DNA of 64,000 nt, taken from Schizochytrium sp. TIO01. Its lineage: Eukaryota > Sar > Bigyra > Thraustochytrida > Thraustochytriidae. Both the position numbers and the translations under genes were made by a program. Positions 13,369-25,640 of this stretch are shown here, piece after piece (position 1 is the stretch's first letter; the number at the start of each line of letters is the position of its first letter). Location of the stretch: NCBI GenBank assembly GCA_004764695.1, contig SMSO01000014.1:3299148-3363147 (forward strand). The letters run 5' to 3'. Under the pieces are notes generated by a model that worked only from the letters and a program-made list of their open reading frames with translations, ran no database searches and was not told where the DNA came from.

Positions 13369-13988
13369 TAGATATCGGCCTCTGTAGGTATGTTCTTTTA
13401 ATGTTGGTGTCGATCTTGCAACTACTATTGCACATTATTAGAGAAATGGGAAGCATTAAAGTATCTGATTTATTTAACTCATGCCCATACTTTATATCTG
13501 AGATGTTATATCACGTTTCGTATTTAGTATTAAGAGTATGATTTCAGAACTGTGAAAAGAAAGACATTTTTGCATTTATTGACATGAAGTTATCATATGT
13601 CCTATATACTACTGTGATGAGCAAATCAACATGTTGACAGAATATATTCTCAACGTTGAGGCGAATTGTTTTTTTGTTTTTTCTTAATAACCTAAAGTCA
13701 GTATCGAGAGGTTTGTATCTTCTTTCCTTGTTTGTTGACCTTTGCTTGAAAATGCTCGAATGTTGATTCAAAGATCTCGGAACCTAACAAGGATGAGCTT
13801 GAGTTCTAATCTTAGCACAAAGCTTCTACACTCTATATACTACACTCTATATAAAAGTCTTAGAATCTTTGTTGGACAACGTTAAACCTGTCAATAACCA
13901 ATCGAGACTTTTACGGACTCATCACAACGACGATGCAAAGAGGAGTTCGTTCGTCATCCAGGAAGCTCCATTGAGTCCTCGCTGACGC

Positions 13989-14028
13989 TATATTTATATA
14001 TATATAGTGAGAGAGAGAGAGAGAGAGA
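13989..14028. repeat. Compound (TA)n-(GA)n dinucleotide
   Basis: A short AT-alternating run passes directly into about eleven GA units. Confidence 0.9.
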
Positions 14029-16774
14029 TACATCTGCCAAAGAAAAGGTAAAGCAAGGTGCCTAGGTAGCTAGCTCTGGAGGGAGGGACCGGATGACTGA
14101 CTGAGTAGTCAGAGTTACGCTTCCTTGGCCACAACGAGCTTGAGACTCTCTTGAATGGGTCAACCGTCGCGTGCTTATTTCGACTGACGACAAGGGCCAA
14201 TTGCCTTCTACCATGAGGACTTTCCACCTCAGATACAATCATATGTTGCATTGTGATTGTCCCTCCTGGCAACGTCCGCGTATAGCCTTGGCTGCCTGGC
14301 TTCCATTCCACCGGAGCTCGTAAACCTGTCGACTATGGCGTGCTTTTTCGCTTTCTACAAACGACCCTTCCACTAGCTTGAAGAATTTCGTATGCAAGAG
14401 CAACTTACAAACTACAGCACGTGCGCACATGCATCCTCGCGCCCAAGTCTTATGTGTCCCTGCTCTCGCTCGTATGGTCTCCGGCTCTCGGAAAGACCTA
14501 TAAAACTGACCTGTCCTTCTGAAGAGGGTGCGTCTCATTAGGTGCTGTCAGGTTGAGGAGTAAATTTGGTGAACTAGCTGGTGAGTGTGGGCGGAGATAA
14601 CCAGACGATTTGAACTTGCTGGCGGCCAAACAGGCGGCTTCCGGATTAATCGATTGACGATAGACTTGGCAGCTGGTTGGGCGACTATGCTCTCACCAAC
14701 GCGCAACACGTTTCGTTCTTTTAGACAATTTTTATCGAAATGCTCAGCTAGGGCCAGGATTATTATGATCGGTAAGTGGATGAGTCTTTCCATATTAAGT
14801 CTTACTGAGAGCGAAGCGGCTCTCTTTTCGTTCCAGAGCACTTTCGATCGTGCTAGCCTTTACTGAGTAGTTGGGCGGGTACCTTAGAATTCCAGTAACC
14901 AGGAGAGGACGGGCCTGAGAGTGTAAGTGAAGGACAGAACCAAGGGAATAAAAATGCAAAAAGGATTGGAGTAGACCAAATCTCTAAAATAGTCACAGTT
15001 GATAAACTAAGGGATTTTGGTTAAGTAGAAGTTGTGGCTAACTTACTGGGGAGCTTCTCGATTACACCAAGGATTCCCAATCGATGCCTGGATCGTCCAA
15101 AGAATAAAAAACGTTCCTCTTAGCTTTGCAAAATCGTTTCTTCGTGCTCTGTCGATTTCTGTTCATTTGTAGTAGACAAGGTAAAGGCAGTGAAATGCAG
15201 GGTCTACTGAGTGTGGGTAAAAGGGAAAATTATGATCAACCGACCGAAAGGACTTCTAACGTCGAGTTTACCTAGATACACTACGTTGGGAATTTCTGGA
15301 GGACATTGTGTGCGATCCTTAGCTTTAAAGCGTGCAGCAAATCGATTTACACGGAATAAAAAAAAGAGCTCTATTTGTTAAATAAATAAATTCTTCAATT
15401 TCCAGATGTTTTTAAAAAAGAGCTTGGAAAGTTTTGAGCAGTCCTTTGAATTTTCTCTTGACCTAAAGCAGGATTTCGAAACTATGATACGGAGATGTAC
15501 AGATCATTATAATATAGGTTTGCTTTTAAAGGTTTTAGATCTATTACTTTCATCTATTGAGTGCCATACTGGGGCAATCATATCTTTCGGATTTATTAGT
15601 CTTACCGATGAAATGAGACCAGAACCTTGTAAATGAAACAGTGAAGCAATTCTCAAAAAATGTCAAGGCTCGTCACATAAGCTCTCAAAAAACTTAGTGC
15701 CATTCTCTGTGCATGCTTTGACATCTGAAATAAACCTCGAGTTCTTGGAGAATCTCCGCGCCTTGTGCTTTTCTTTATAAAACGCCATGTCTTCTTCAAT
15801 AACCAGAGGTAGCCTATATTGGCCGTTTTAAAATAAAGTTACAAACTTACCTTACAATAGTTAATTAAAGCAGTTGCGAGTAAACCTCAATCAAAATTAG
15901 GAGACATAGGGCATATAATTCTTTGTTTATGAGAAGAATGGCTGTCATTAAATTCACGAGGACCGAAGCCAACTGCTGGGACACTTTTGTTTAATCAGTT
16001 TTCGGATCAATGAAAAGGATCTGCGAAAATCTCCGCAGGTGGCGACAGTAACTTCTTTCATTTTTTCTTCCAAGGTTTCTTTTGGTGGATATGATAATAT
16101 TCCTTTCTTCTTAAAGCATTATTTTTAGTTCGATTATTTCAACAACAAAAAACGTTTTAAAATATAATTGATGTTATACTAAAAAGCAATTCTGACCTTT
16201 TTCTAATAGACATGTTATATTTTAAAATGATCTTTTTATAATTATTATTATTATTAAATTTTTGGTGTTGTAATTTTATATATATATATAATTTATACTT
16301 TGAAATAAAAAATCAATAATCCATAATAATAATAATTTTTATGACCATTCATTTTCGTCTATAAAATCAGCACAAGGAAAGTATCACAAAGCTGCTGCTA
16401 TTCGAGCTTCACTTTAATGACGCCTTTGTCGCTGCGCCTCCTTTCGTCTCAGGTAGGGGGCACGCGCAGTGTGGAATCATTCTCCTTCCCCCTTTCATTT
16501 TACGTTCAATTTCCCCCCATCAATCGATTCCTCTTTTAACCTATTGAAACCATTCTTGGCTCCAAATGGGGAAACAGCAACTCTTTTGCAATTCAACTGT
16601 ATTTCTAGCCCCGCAAGCCCCTCCCATTATCGAGGAGCTGCTTCCGCGGGTGTCAATGCAATCATAACGCTGCGACCTCCGCTGCAACGAGCACCTCACT
16701 GCACCTAGCTGGAGAAACAGTCCTTGTCATGGCTTGGAACACAATCGTCGTCAGCTGCCAAAAAAATAAAAATA

Positions 16775-16853
16775 AAACAAACAAACAAACAAACAAACAA
16801 ACAAACAAACAAACAAACAAACAAACAAACAAACAAACAAACAAACAAACAAA
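16775..16853. repeat. (AAAC)n microsatellite, about 79 bp
   Basis: About 19 perfect AAAC units. The CLFV-rich minus-strand frames across it are artefacts. Confidence 0.97.
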
Positions 16854-17733
16854 GAGAAAAAAGGTGGCATAATCCAGCTATAGACATAATATATAAGTAG
16901 CTAGCCTTCTGAGATACTTGGCGAGATCGATAATTCCAAGAATGGCTGGCTGCTCCTCTCCGATCTTCGCAATGGCGAATTCGAAACCAACTGTCGAGAC
17001 TGCTCCACAAAACCTCTCTCGTCTTCAGCACCCTTTCGTATCGGCAACCTTAGTCTTGCTAGGAATAAACGTCGGTGTCCACCGCCGTAACCACACTTGG
17101 AACACGTTGAAGCAACTGCCATTCTTGAAAGACTCGTGAGTACTTCAAGAAAAGATTGTATACCTCATTTTCTGCAGGTTTCAGCTCTCACTTATTTCCC
17201 ATCATCTTTGTTGATAATCAATTTTAAATATTTCTCTAGAGAAACATATACATGGTTGAAATTGAACACTCTTCGCTTTGATTTCCAATTTATCTCAAAG
17301 TAGACAAACAATCAAAAGCAAATTCGATGGGCTACAGAACTTTAGGTAGGTGCCATCAATGTATGAATTTCAGTGGGGACAAATCGTGACGAACATTTAA
17401 AAAATAAATTGACTGCAGGCAGTTTTCATCCTCGTTCGATTTTCTTATCAAACTTTTAAAATAATAGTTAGCTACTGTAGTTCTACAATCCTCCGTGAAT
17501 CCGTCTATATCGCCTCAAATTCTCAAGTACCTGGCGTGGAAGTAAACTGCTTGAAAGTAGCAACGAAAACACGAAGCAAGAAAGCCAACTTGTTGAAAGC
17601 GAAGGCAAATTACTTTCGGCAAAAGAGTCACGATATTCTTCGACAGTGGAAGTTTTCCCATGACTTTCCTCACACAGGAACGAGTGGCCGCCACAATGGT
17701 TCCTGTCCTCTAGTTTTTATCGGAAAGGGAAAT
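16854..17733. other. Non-coding spacer
   Basis: No gene recognised. Short open frames on both strands overlap one another and show no known motif. Confidence 0.4.
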
Positions 17734-17769
17734 GCTTGCTTGCTTGCTTGCTTGTTTGCTTGCTTGCTT
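17734..17769. repeat. (GCTT)9 microsatellite
   Basis: Nine units with one GTTT variant, followed 20 bases later by a short (CCAAG)n pentamer run. Confidence 0.95.
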
Positions 17770-18228
17770 ATTCCCTACGGCTGCTCCAGCCAAGCCAAGC
17801 CAAGGCAAGCCCAGCGCCCGTTTAGCATGGCCGGTGTGCTCGAAGTTAGGACTATCCGCTCGCAATCAGTTCGTTATTCTGCATTGCCGATGTGCAGTTG
17901 GAGAGATTGGCCTCTCTGCGTTCTCCCTTTCTCAGAGACGAGAAAAGCCCGCGGCCGCCTCGGCCCTCTTCCCGCGCTGACTCACCTTCACAGCTTTGGC
18001 TGCTTTTGCTTAGGGAGAGGAGCCTGACTTCGTGTCAACTGAAAACGTGCTTCCGTTTGTGAACTCCTTGTCGCTCTTGCTTCTCGTCCTCGACCTCCTG
18101 CTTCTGCAGCCTTGGCTCTTCCGATCTCGCGAAGCAACCTCTCTCTTTGAATATGTGTGTTGCGGCACCGTCGCAATCTATTTTATCTTTGTACAGTTAA
18201 AGTCAAAACAACTCTGCGTGGTGATTAA

Positions 18229-18305
18229 GTAAGGAAGGAAGGAAGGAAGGAAGAAAGAAAGGAAGGAAGTAAGAAAGTAAGAAAGTAAGAAAGTAAGAAA
18301 ATAAG
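18229..18305. repeat. (AAGG/AAAG/AAGT)n purine-rich array
   Basis: Period-4 array changing from AAGG to an alternation of AAAG and AAGT (8-bp higher-order unit GAAAGTAA). Confidence 0.95.
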
Positions 18306-18544
18306 TCAAGGAGTTGAAAAATCCGCCCTGTTTTCACTGCCCATCCCTAGTATGGATGAAAAAGGTCACTCCTGCACACTGAGGTGGAGACCTTGGCAAG
18401 TGCCAGGGTGCCCCGGGTACTTGCTTGTCAAATGAACAATAGACAAACGCGAGTCGCAGGTGCTTGTGGGTTGTAGGGGTCGCGAAGAGAGCTCAGTCCT
18501 TGCATCCAAGCACCTTTCATGAGCTTTAATGATGCACAGGAGAA

Positions 18545-18546
<2 letters not shown>

Positions 18547-18595
<49 letters not shown>

Positions 18596-18602
18596 TAATC
18601 AG
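18547..18602. repeat. (AATC)n microsatellite
   Basis: About 13 units, perfect but for one TTAATC near the end, leading into an AT island at 18600-18710. Confidence 0.95.
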
Positions 18603-19209
18603 TTGTTTTTTCATTTGAAAAAGGTGAAAAATGATGATATTTTTGTATAAAGTTCTTTCATTTTTTATTTGATGGAGTTATTTTTTTCAAATTTAAAAAT
18701 CAGCGCAGCAAAACATTAGAGAATAATGACGAGTTTTCACAAACAACTCAAGATGACGCCCGTTCTTTCCTAATTGGCTCGCGAACCGTGCGGCTGATGG
18801 ACTCGCAGCCAGAGGCCTCATGGGATGCTGAGGGTGAGATTTCGCTAGCAGGAATCCTCCAGCTTGAGGCCTTCCGCCCCACGGTTGCGGCGATTATTGC
18901 TATGCTCGCCCAGTATATCTTTTAGCTGAGGTGCAAAACAAAATCCTTTTCAACCTTATGAGTATGCTGTCAGTGACTGGTTTCCAAAAGCTCTTTTCCT
19001 GTGAGGCGCCTATCGCATAAAACTAAGTTCATTTGCGGCCTTCACTCGGCATTGAGTCTCTGGAAAGCAGGGCTCGCTCATTCCGAGTGGTACGAAAGCA
19101 TGGAAAGACCAAACTCAATCTGGGGACTCAGCAACGAAACCTCTTCCTCTGGCTTGGAGAAAGAAAAGCAAGCAGAGCAGCAAAGAAAACAGCCAAGTCC
19201 TCCACAACA

Positions 19210-19250
19210 GCTTGCTTGCTTGCTTGCTTGCTTGCCTGCTTACTTGCTTG
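19210..19250. repeat. (GCTT)n microsatellite
   Basis: About ten units with GCCT and ACTT variants near the end. Confidence 0.95.
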
Positions 19251-19356
19251 GACAGAGAAGGAAGCGAAGAGAAGTTTGTCGCAGCGAGTGAGTAAGCGAG
19301 CCCTGGTGGGCACGTGTCGCTCCCTCGCACGCTGAGAGGCACGAGATAGTAGGTAC

Positions 19357-19374
19357 CTAGCTAGCTAGCTAGCC
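19357..19374. repeat. (TAGC)4 microsatellite
   Basis: Four to five TAGC units. The unit pair CTAG/GCTAGC is self-complementary and directly follows the palindrome AGGTACCT. Confidence 0.85.
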
Positions 19375-20674
19375 AAGTAGCAGGCCATAATGGACGGTAA
19401 AAACAGATTGATTAGAGGCGAGTTGCAAATATCATCGCTAGCTTTAAAGCAGCAGAGCAGAGGTGAAATAAAAGAGTCATGTAGCGTTGGACGCCTCGCC
19501 GGAAGGACTTTTTGGAGCATCGGAAGTTGACTGACAAGGCCCGAAGCTATAAGTTAGCAGCAGTGTGTTTGGTCAAATATGTTAAGCAGGCCAATCCCTC
19601 CAATGGGAAAACATTCCTAATTCAACTTTTTAAATAATAATTTAAAAGAAAAAAATCTTGAAAGCAAGACAAAGTGCTTCGACATGCTCAGTTTTTTTCT
19701 TTTTCTTTTTCCAGCTCGTAAATGAACGAAAGGTAGAATAACTTATCGCCACATCAAAGCACAAGACTTCCTGGAGGTAAAGAAATATTGCGCAAATGCC
19801 GCAAAGATTAGGTGCCTCGACCCTCGAACCGTCCGTCCATCTTCCTCTGTGCTCACGCTTTATACACCCACGCTAATGGGTCCTGCAGAAGAGACGGGGA
19901 AGCTAAGTTACTGATTCTCCGCAGGCCCAGCCAACGAATAGTCTTTGCGCATCCCAACCTCAAGTCCAAAGACCAAGTCAATACAAACAACAGTAAATAA
20001 GGTAACCTCCAAGATTCAAGAGGGTCTTGTCTTCCACCGTACTTTCTTGCAAGTCTAAATCGCTATCTTTTCATCACTATCGCTAGTAGGTACCTGAGTA
20101 TCTCACTCAAGCCACTAAAGTGATTTTATGCGATTAAAGTTAAAAAACAAAATTAAAATTAGTCGATGAAGCACCAAATTAAAAACGCTCCTGTTCTTCT
20201 CTGTTTTCTTCTTTTTGTCCTCCTAGGTAGATTAATAAAATATCATCATGATAAATGTCAACATGTTAAATCGTTAATTCCTGAACTGATTTCATTCTTT
20301 TATAAAATGTCCTGCTCAAAGTGGGTATTGATGCTGTTGCTGGAATATAGTGCAAAGCATACCTTCAGAATCTCTACCAGCAGCATCAATTTATGAATCA
20401 TGTATCTGCAGTGCTGTTAATTCTTTCAAGTGCTAGCGAAATTAGTTTAATGAAGAATCCCTCTCCCAGTGGGTCATAAAAGTGTATCTTATCCCGTCGA
20501 AGATCCCCTTCATGACCAACCAATGATCATGAAAAGGTGAATGATTCAGAGAAAGATCAATAGGAAATGAAGGAAGGAAGCGGCCATTTTTTATTTCACC
20601 CCTCAAGCAAATAAAACAAACACACATTTTCTTCTCTCCTTTTCTTCTTCTTTCTTTAAACTAAGAACATCAAT
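19375..20674. other. Non-coding spacer with AT islands
   Basis: AT-rich islands at 19620-19720 and 20130-20165. The first ends in a T/C tract and CAG at about 19690-19714, resembling an intron acceptor, but no exon could be recognised after it. An inverted repeat lies at 20327-20390. Confidence 0.4.
20327..20390. repeat. Inverted repeat with 33-base loop
   Basis: ATTGATGCTGTTGCTGG (20327-20343) faces CCAGCAGCATCAAT (20377-20390). The arms pair over 14 bp with a 3-base bulge. Confidence 0.7.
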
Positions 20675-20715
20675 TCTTTTCTATTCTTTTCTTTTCTTTT
20701 CTTTTCTTTTCTTTT
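20675..20715. repeat. (TTTTC)n pentanucleotide
   Basis: About seven TTTTC units with one TATTC variant, a pure pyrimidine tract after the first few units. Confidence 0.9.
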
Positions 20716-20858
20716 TTTGAAAGAAAGACCTCTCGGCATCCTCGAGCGAAGAAAAGAAGTTCTTAAGTCTCGCTACAATCAATTTGCTCGCGCTGAGATT
20801 TTGGTCCTTCCAGCAGCCTCTTCTCCTTGTCCGGCCTCTTCTTCGAAAGATTGTTTTT

Positions 20859-20883
20859 GCTTGCTTGCTTGCTTGCTTGCTTG
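20859..20883. repeat. (GCTT)6 microsatellite
   Basis: Six perfect GCTT units. Confidence 0.95.
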
Positions 20884-21168
20884 TCCTTCCCCTGTTAGCC
20901 TGTCCTTTCCCAAGTAATAAAATACGCGCCACTCGCCGGCCCGGCCGCAAGCGAAGAGAGGTCGCTGCACTACCAGAACGAAGAATAAGCCTCGCTTCAG
21001 TCAGTCAGTCAGATTTTTCGGAACGTCGGAGCCATCACTCAGCGCGAAAAAGCCTTCTTGCCTAAAAGTTTTTCAACTCTTTCTATTTTCTTGAAGAGCC
21101 CTTTCTCGTTTTCTCTCTTTTGCTCTCTTTTGCTCTTTCATTTTCTGTATAATTGCTTGCCTGCTTCG

Positions 21169-21186
21169 CTAGCTAGCTAGCTAGCT
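21169..21186. repeat. (GCTA)4 microsatellite
   Basis: Four to five GCTA units, self-complementary in sequence. Confidence 0.85.
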
Positions 21187-21248
21187 ATTTGATTGCTCGA
21201 CCGAATTATTTCAACTGTTGTTTTGCTAACTGTTTTCGAAGAAGTGTT

Positions 21249-21249
<1 letters not shown>

Positions 21250-21311
<62 letters not shown>
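21250..21311. repeat. (TTG)20 trinucleotide
   Basis: About 20 perfect TTG units. One of the few trinucleotide arrays in the window. The poly-Leu frame over it has no other support. Confidence 0.97.
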
Positions 21312-22442
21312 TCAACTGTTCTGCAAGTTTCTACCATATTAAGGTTTTCCGATTGTCGTCAAAGTGCACCGCTTAGTGCGTTGCCGAGACCTAAAAGGAG
21401 CGTGACCTGCTCCAATACACACGCTTATGATGCCCAAGTTGCGGACTTTGAATGCGTTCGAAGAGATGATTTATCTGGCAGGGGGTCTTGTAAATGCCAT
21501 GTACGCAGCAGCGAGCGGCAAGACATTTGACCTGGCTGGCTGTTTTCAGGGTAACAGCCAGGATTCCTGGCCAGTCCCTTGGCGAAGAACGAACTTCAAG
21601 GATTTATTTCAGAGGAGTACGCTCGAATGGAAAGAAATGGCGGGCACTTTTTTTAAGTACTTCTAAAATTATTTTTATTTGTTTGTTTTTTTAATGCGTA
21701 AACTGCAAAGAATCTATCATGCGACGTTGAAGGAGAATGAGCCAACACAAAGTGCAACACAAACAAAGTACTACTTCGAGACACCACCTTCTTCTCACCG
21801 GTTTAGTAGAAGACAGGTAATACGCCGCCATCCAAGATTGTGTAAGATTGTCTCGATCAAAGATTGCCTCAATCAAATGGAGACCTTCGCCTCATCGCCC
21901 AGTTCCAAAGAGGAATCGGTGGCAGTCCCTGCTCCTTCTTGTTTCTGTTGATTCACCCGCATTGCTCAAAGATCGAAAGATTGCAAGATAGATACATAGA
22001 TAGATAGATGATTCGAACAACAGGCTCATCGTTCCCTCCTTCTTCCCTTTGCTTGTTTTTTAATCTTCTTCGAATGGACGGACGATCGATTGGAAGACAG
22101 CAAGAGATCGACGGGAATCTATGAAGCATGCATAAAACGTCTGCGCAGGTCACTGGTGTGCTCTAATGCCTATTTTGATTTTAGAGTTTAAAGGCGATGT
22201 TAAAAGAGAGTTTTTTTTTGAATAAACTGCCATGAATCGAGCTGAGCCGGCACAGGCCGAGGCAAAGCGTCCGTGCACAGCACGCATAAGCTGCATGACA
22301 CGGGTGTCCTCGCGTAATTAGAGAAAGCTCTTATTCCTCAGTGAGTCAGTCAGTGAGTCAGTCAGTCGGTGAGTTAGTTATTTGGTGATAGTTGGTTGTC
22401 TTGCGCTCGACTGACTGCTGGACAGGAAGTTGACGCACGGGG

Positions 22443-22450
<8 letters not shown>

Positions 22451-22493
<43 letters not shown>

Positions 22494-22514
22494 CTCTTTC
22501 TTTCTTTCTTTCTT
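22451..22514. repeat. (CTTT)n polypyrimidine array
   Basis: About 16 units of pure pyrimidine with one CTCT variant, mirror-symmetric and able to form a triplex in principle. Confidence 0.95.
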
Positions 22515-22745
22515 CCTCTTCTTCGCTCCTACTCTTGAGATAAATTTTTGGGCGTGGAGGAGGAAACGAAAGCGCTGTCAATAGATGGGATGAGAGGGAG
22601 GGACCCACACAGCCAATTGTGATGATGAAGATAGCGCTGATGAGGGATGCATGAGGGTCGAAAGCACGTTTGTTGCTTACTGAGAGGGTGGAATGTCTCG
22701 CGCCAGCAGAACGGAGATGGATGGGGTCGTTTGTTCAGGAGACGC

Positions 22746-22782
<37 letters not shown>

Positions 22783-22783
22783 A
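22746..22783. repeat. (GTAA)9 microsatellite
   Basis: Nine GTAA units. Confidence 0.95.
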
Positions 22784-22976
22784 AAACCTTGTACGACGTC
22801 CGAGTGGATCGTACAGATTCTGTGCCAAAGCTCGCCGAGGGTATGGTTGGACACTGCGGCGATGTCAACAGGCTGCTCCCAATCGAACGAAGGACCTACT
22901 GTGCAAGGACGTTTGCATCATGGTGGTGGCCTTTTCCTTGAATAAATGTAATTCCTCGTTTTTCCAGTGTTATTTT

Positions 22977-23016
22977 TTCTTTCATTCTTTCTTTCATTCT
23001 TTCTTTCATTCTTTCA
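22977..23016. repeat. 12-bp (TTTCTTTCATTC)3 repeat
   Basis: A compound unit made of two TTTC and one ATTC tetramer repeats three times, so a higher-order unit has been amplified. Confidence 0.9.
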
Positions 23017-23944
23017 CTTCATTTCATCAAGAAAGAAAGAAGAAAGAAACAACGGCGAAGATAGATTCTTCTACCAATCCAATGGTGAGTCAGTCCTTGG
23101 AGCAAACTTCGTTTCGGGACGAGATGTTGAGGTGACTTGGAACTTGAGCTCAAGAAGGGTTGCATCAGAATCTCCGCGGCGCGAGTGCAGGCAAAGTATA
23201 GTTGGCTTCGCAGCCTACTGAATTATATTTATTTTAATTACAAGCTTACCCATACACCAGGGAGAGAGAGTCTGCGCTTTCTGCTTTCGGAGAATCTCGC
23301 CTCACTCGCCAGTCTTTCTTCGATTTTTGTGTGGAACATGATCAAATTCAGAGTCCGTAGCAGTAGAAGCAGCGGTGATTGTAAACCTCAGAACTGGGAA
23401 ATTGAAATTCAGAACTGGGTTGCAACTGCCATCCTCACTTTACTTCCTCCCTCCTTTTCTTGAAGAAGAAGTGCGAGTGCATCTATGCATGATGAATGAA
23501 AGGCCAAGCAAACAACTTCTTTTTATTTTATTTTATTTATTCTATTTATTTTTTTTGCAAATTTGTTTGCTTTTATTAGTTGAATCGAAGCGTTGAGGAA
23601 TTATGCCATCGGCCTTCGAGGCGACCTGGCTCTGCTTTGTGCAAGCCATGCCACGCAGGCCAACTCGCCGGCAATCCTGATCGCATTCCAACTCTTCTCC
23701 TTCTTCTTTTTCTGGTTCTCGTCTCGTCTCCCTCTTCTCAGAATTCCTTCGCTTAGATTGTAGCCGAAGAATCGAGGCACTTTTGACTACACATGGAAGG
23801 CCTTCGAGGGCGGCACACCGTGACACTTTGGCAGCGCCGCTTCCGGTGCCAAGAAGCCTTCAGTGTGGTACGGCATACTAAGTATGACCCGGCGATCATG
23901 CAAATTGAACATCAGTTTTAGTAGGTAGTAGCGCTAATGTGGTT
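23017..23944. other. Non-coding spacer
   Basis: AT island at 23515-23580; otherwise mixed composition. No gene recognised. Confidence 0.4.
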
Positions 23945-24019
23945 GTTTTTGTTTGTTTGTTTGATTGATTGATTCATTGATTGATTGTTGTTTGATTGAT
24001 TGATTGATTATTTGTTTGT
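23945..24019. repeat. Compound (TTTG)-(ATTG) array
   Basis: TTTG units pass into GATT units, then back through TGTT, GATT and TTTG, showing repeated unit conversion. Confidence 0.92.
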
Positions 24020-24207
24020 CTCAAAACGACAGCCGCCTAGACGCACAAAGACTCCCGATGTGCCAACTTTCAGCTAAATCGTAGGCAGTTTACATACCTC
24101 CACTTGAGTAGAAGAAGTACGTCTCTCATTCTTTTTCTCTCTGCTGTGTTGGTTGGCGAGAAGCAGGTTAGGCCTAGGTCCACTCCCAGCTCGCATGACA
24201 GAAAAGC

Positions 24208-24208
<1 letters not shown>

Positions 24209-24249
<41 letters not shown>

Positions 24250-24250
24250 T
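24209..24250. repeat. (AAGC)10 microsatellite
   Basis: Ten perfect AAGC units. Confidence 0.97.
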
Positions 24251-24419
24251 AACGAGAAAGGAACCAGCGCCATCGTTGCGCTCAGTCGCGAATAAGTTCA
24301 TTTATTTCTCTCTTGAACTCACTTAACAAATGAATATTGAGTGACAGTCAATCAATCAGTCAATCATCCGTCGCGCACTTCTTTTCTGCTGAGGTTCATC
24401 GTGATCGCTTGACTCTCTT

Positions 24420-24441
24420 CTTGCTTGCTTGCTTGCTTGCT
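24420..24441. repeat. (GCTT)5 microsatellite
   Basis: Five GCTT units, 170 bases from an AAGC array. The two are inverted relative to each other and could pair. Confidence 0.95.
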
Positions 24442-24620
24442 CTCGTACTTACCCTATCTCAATCAGTCAGCCAATCAGCCGTGCGGGAAGGACCTCTTTC
24501 TTATTGGAAAGAGGCCGAACAAACAAAGTGTTGTTGCGGGCCCAGCTACACAGGTCGGCAGCCTGGCCGTCGTTCTGCATCGAAAGAGACCCAGCCAGCC
24601 AGGAATGCTGCTGCTAGTTT

Positions 24621-24658
24621 CTTGGCTTGGCTTGGCTTGGCTTGGCTTGGCTTGGCTT
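24621..24658. repeat. (TTGGC)7 pentanucleotide
   Basis: Seven TTGGC units. Confidence 0.95.
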
Positions 24659-24849
24659 TGCAAAAGGAACCCAAGCTCCTCTGAGAAGCAAGAGCGCCTC
24701 TCCTTGTTCTAGCCTGCACCCTTTGCTTCTGTTGTACTGCACTGGAGCAGATACCTCAGCTACGTGGCGCGGCGGCGAGGAAGGGTATACATTGGTATTA
24801 CTTCACTCACTTGCGGCGCTGCGAGATCGAAAGGATGGGAAAAAACGGC

Positions 24850-24893
24850 GGAAGAAGCGAAGAAGAAGAAGAAGAAGGAGAAGAAGAAGAAGG
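24850..24893. repeat. (GAA)n purine-rich array
   Basis: About 14 GAA units with GCGAAG and GGA variants. Confidence 0.93.
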
Positions 24894-25138
24894 CGCCGCT
24901 GGTGTGCTGTGCTATGCTTACTTAGTCTTGAGGATGCCGCCTCAGGCGCAAGAGTTTCGCTCACGGGCTGACTAAGGTCCGGGAAACAAGGTCCTCAGTC
25001 GGCTGGCGCATGCGTGGGTGCGGTGAGAAAACCATCTGCTCCGCTGCGTATTCTTGAGTCCCGCTTACTCTACTTCTACTTCTGTATCCAAGAAGTCGTC
25101 GTGGTGGTCGTCCTCGTCGTCGTTCGCGTCGTCGGAAG

Positions 25139-25185
<47 letters not shown>
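25139..25185. repeat. (CTTT)11 polypyrimidine array
   Basis: Eleven to twelve perfect CTTT units. Confidence 0.97.
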
Positions 25186-25416
25186 ACTTTTTGTTGGGAG
25201 GGAGGCGGCGGTGTCCTGTGTGCGCTTTTCTTCGGAACTCAAAACGTGCTTCCGTAAACGAACAATTGCGATTCCACAGAGAGCTGAGCCGTCGTCCGGA
25301 CGTTCTCCGCGAGGCACGAGTGGCCCACACACTCGGCCTCAGTCCTCGTTCAGACTAGGCTCGCTTGCTGTAGATGTTTCATTGTTGTTGAACTTATTGG
25401 TTCAAGGCTATCATAC

Positions 25417-25500
25417 ATTTATTCATTCATTCATTCATTCATTCATTCATTCATTCATTCATTCATTCATTCATTCATTTATTCATTCATTCATTCATTT
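25417..25500. repeat. (ATTC)n microsatellite, about 84 bp
   Basis: About 20 ATTC units with TTTATTC variants near each end. Confidence 0.97.
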
Positions 25501-25576
25501 AAACTAAAGGGGAGCAAAGTTGCAAAGTGGAATTAAGCGTCGCTGGAAACGAGGACGCAAACCTAAACCTGTCATA

Positions 25577-25640
25577 GTGAGTGAGTGAGTGAGTGAGTGA
25601 GTGAGTGAGTGAGTGAGTGAGGAGTGAGTGAGGAGTGAGC
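25577..25640. repeat. (GTGA)n array with 11-bp tail repeats
   Basis: About eleven GTGA units followed by GTGAGGAGTGA-type repeats, a longer unit arising at the array edge. Confidence 0.95.

Larger units (their letters stand above)
11998..16774. other. Gene-free stretch with AT islands and hairpin
   Basis: No gene recognised in about 4.8 kb. AT-rich islands lie at 12600-12760, 15350-15410 and 16080-16345. A perfect hairpin is at 13342-13368 and a TA/GA compound dinucleotide at 13989-14028. The open frame at 15406-15636 begins after a TTCTTCAATTTCCAG acceptor-like sequence but resembles nothing known. Confidence 0.4.

Noticed and set aside
19690-19720. T/C tract ending in CAG considered as an intron acceptor
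   Set aside because: No downstream exon with recognisable coding sequence and no matching donor; left as part of an AT island.
21189-21530. 113-codon frame with a poly-leucine run
   Set aside because: The leucines are the TTG array; a signal-anchor reading has no other support.
24627-24971. Arg/Lys-rich frame resembling a nucleolar or nuclear localisation tract
   Set aside because: It translates the GAA/GCGAAG array.
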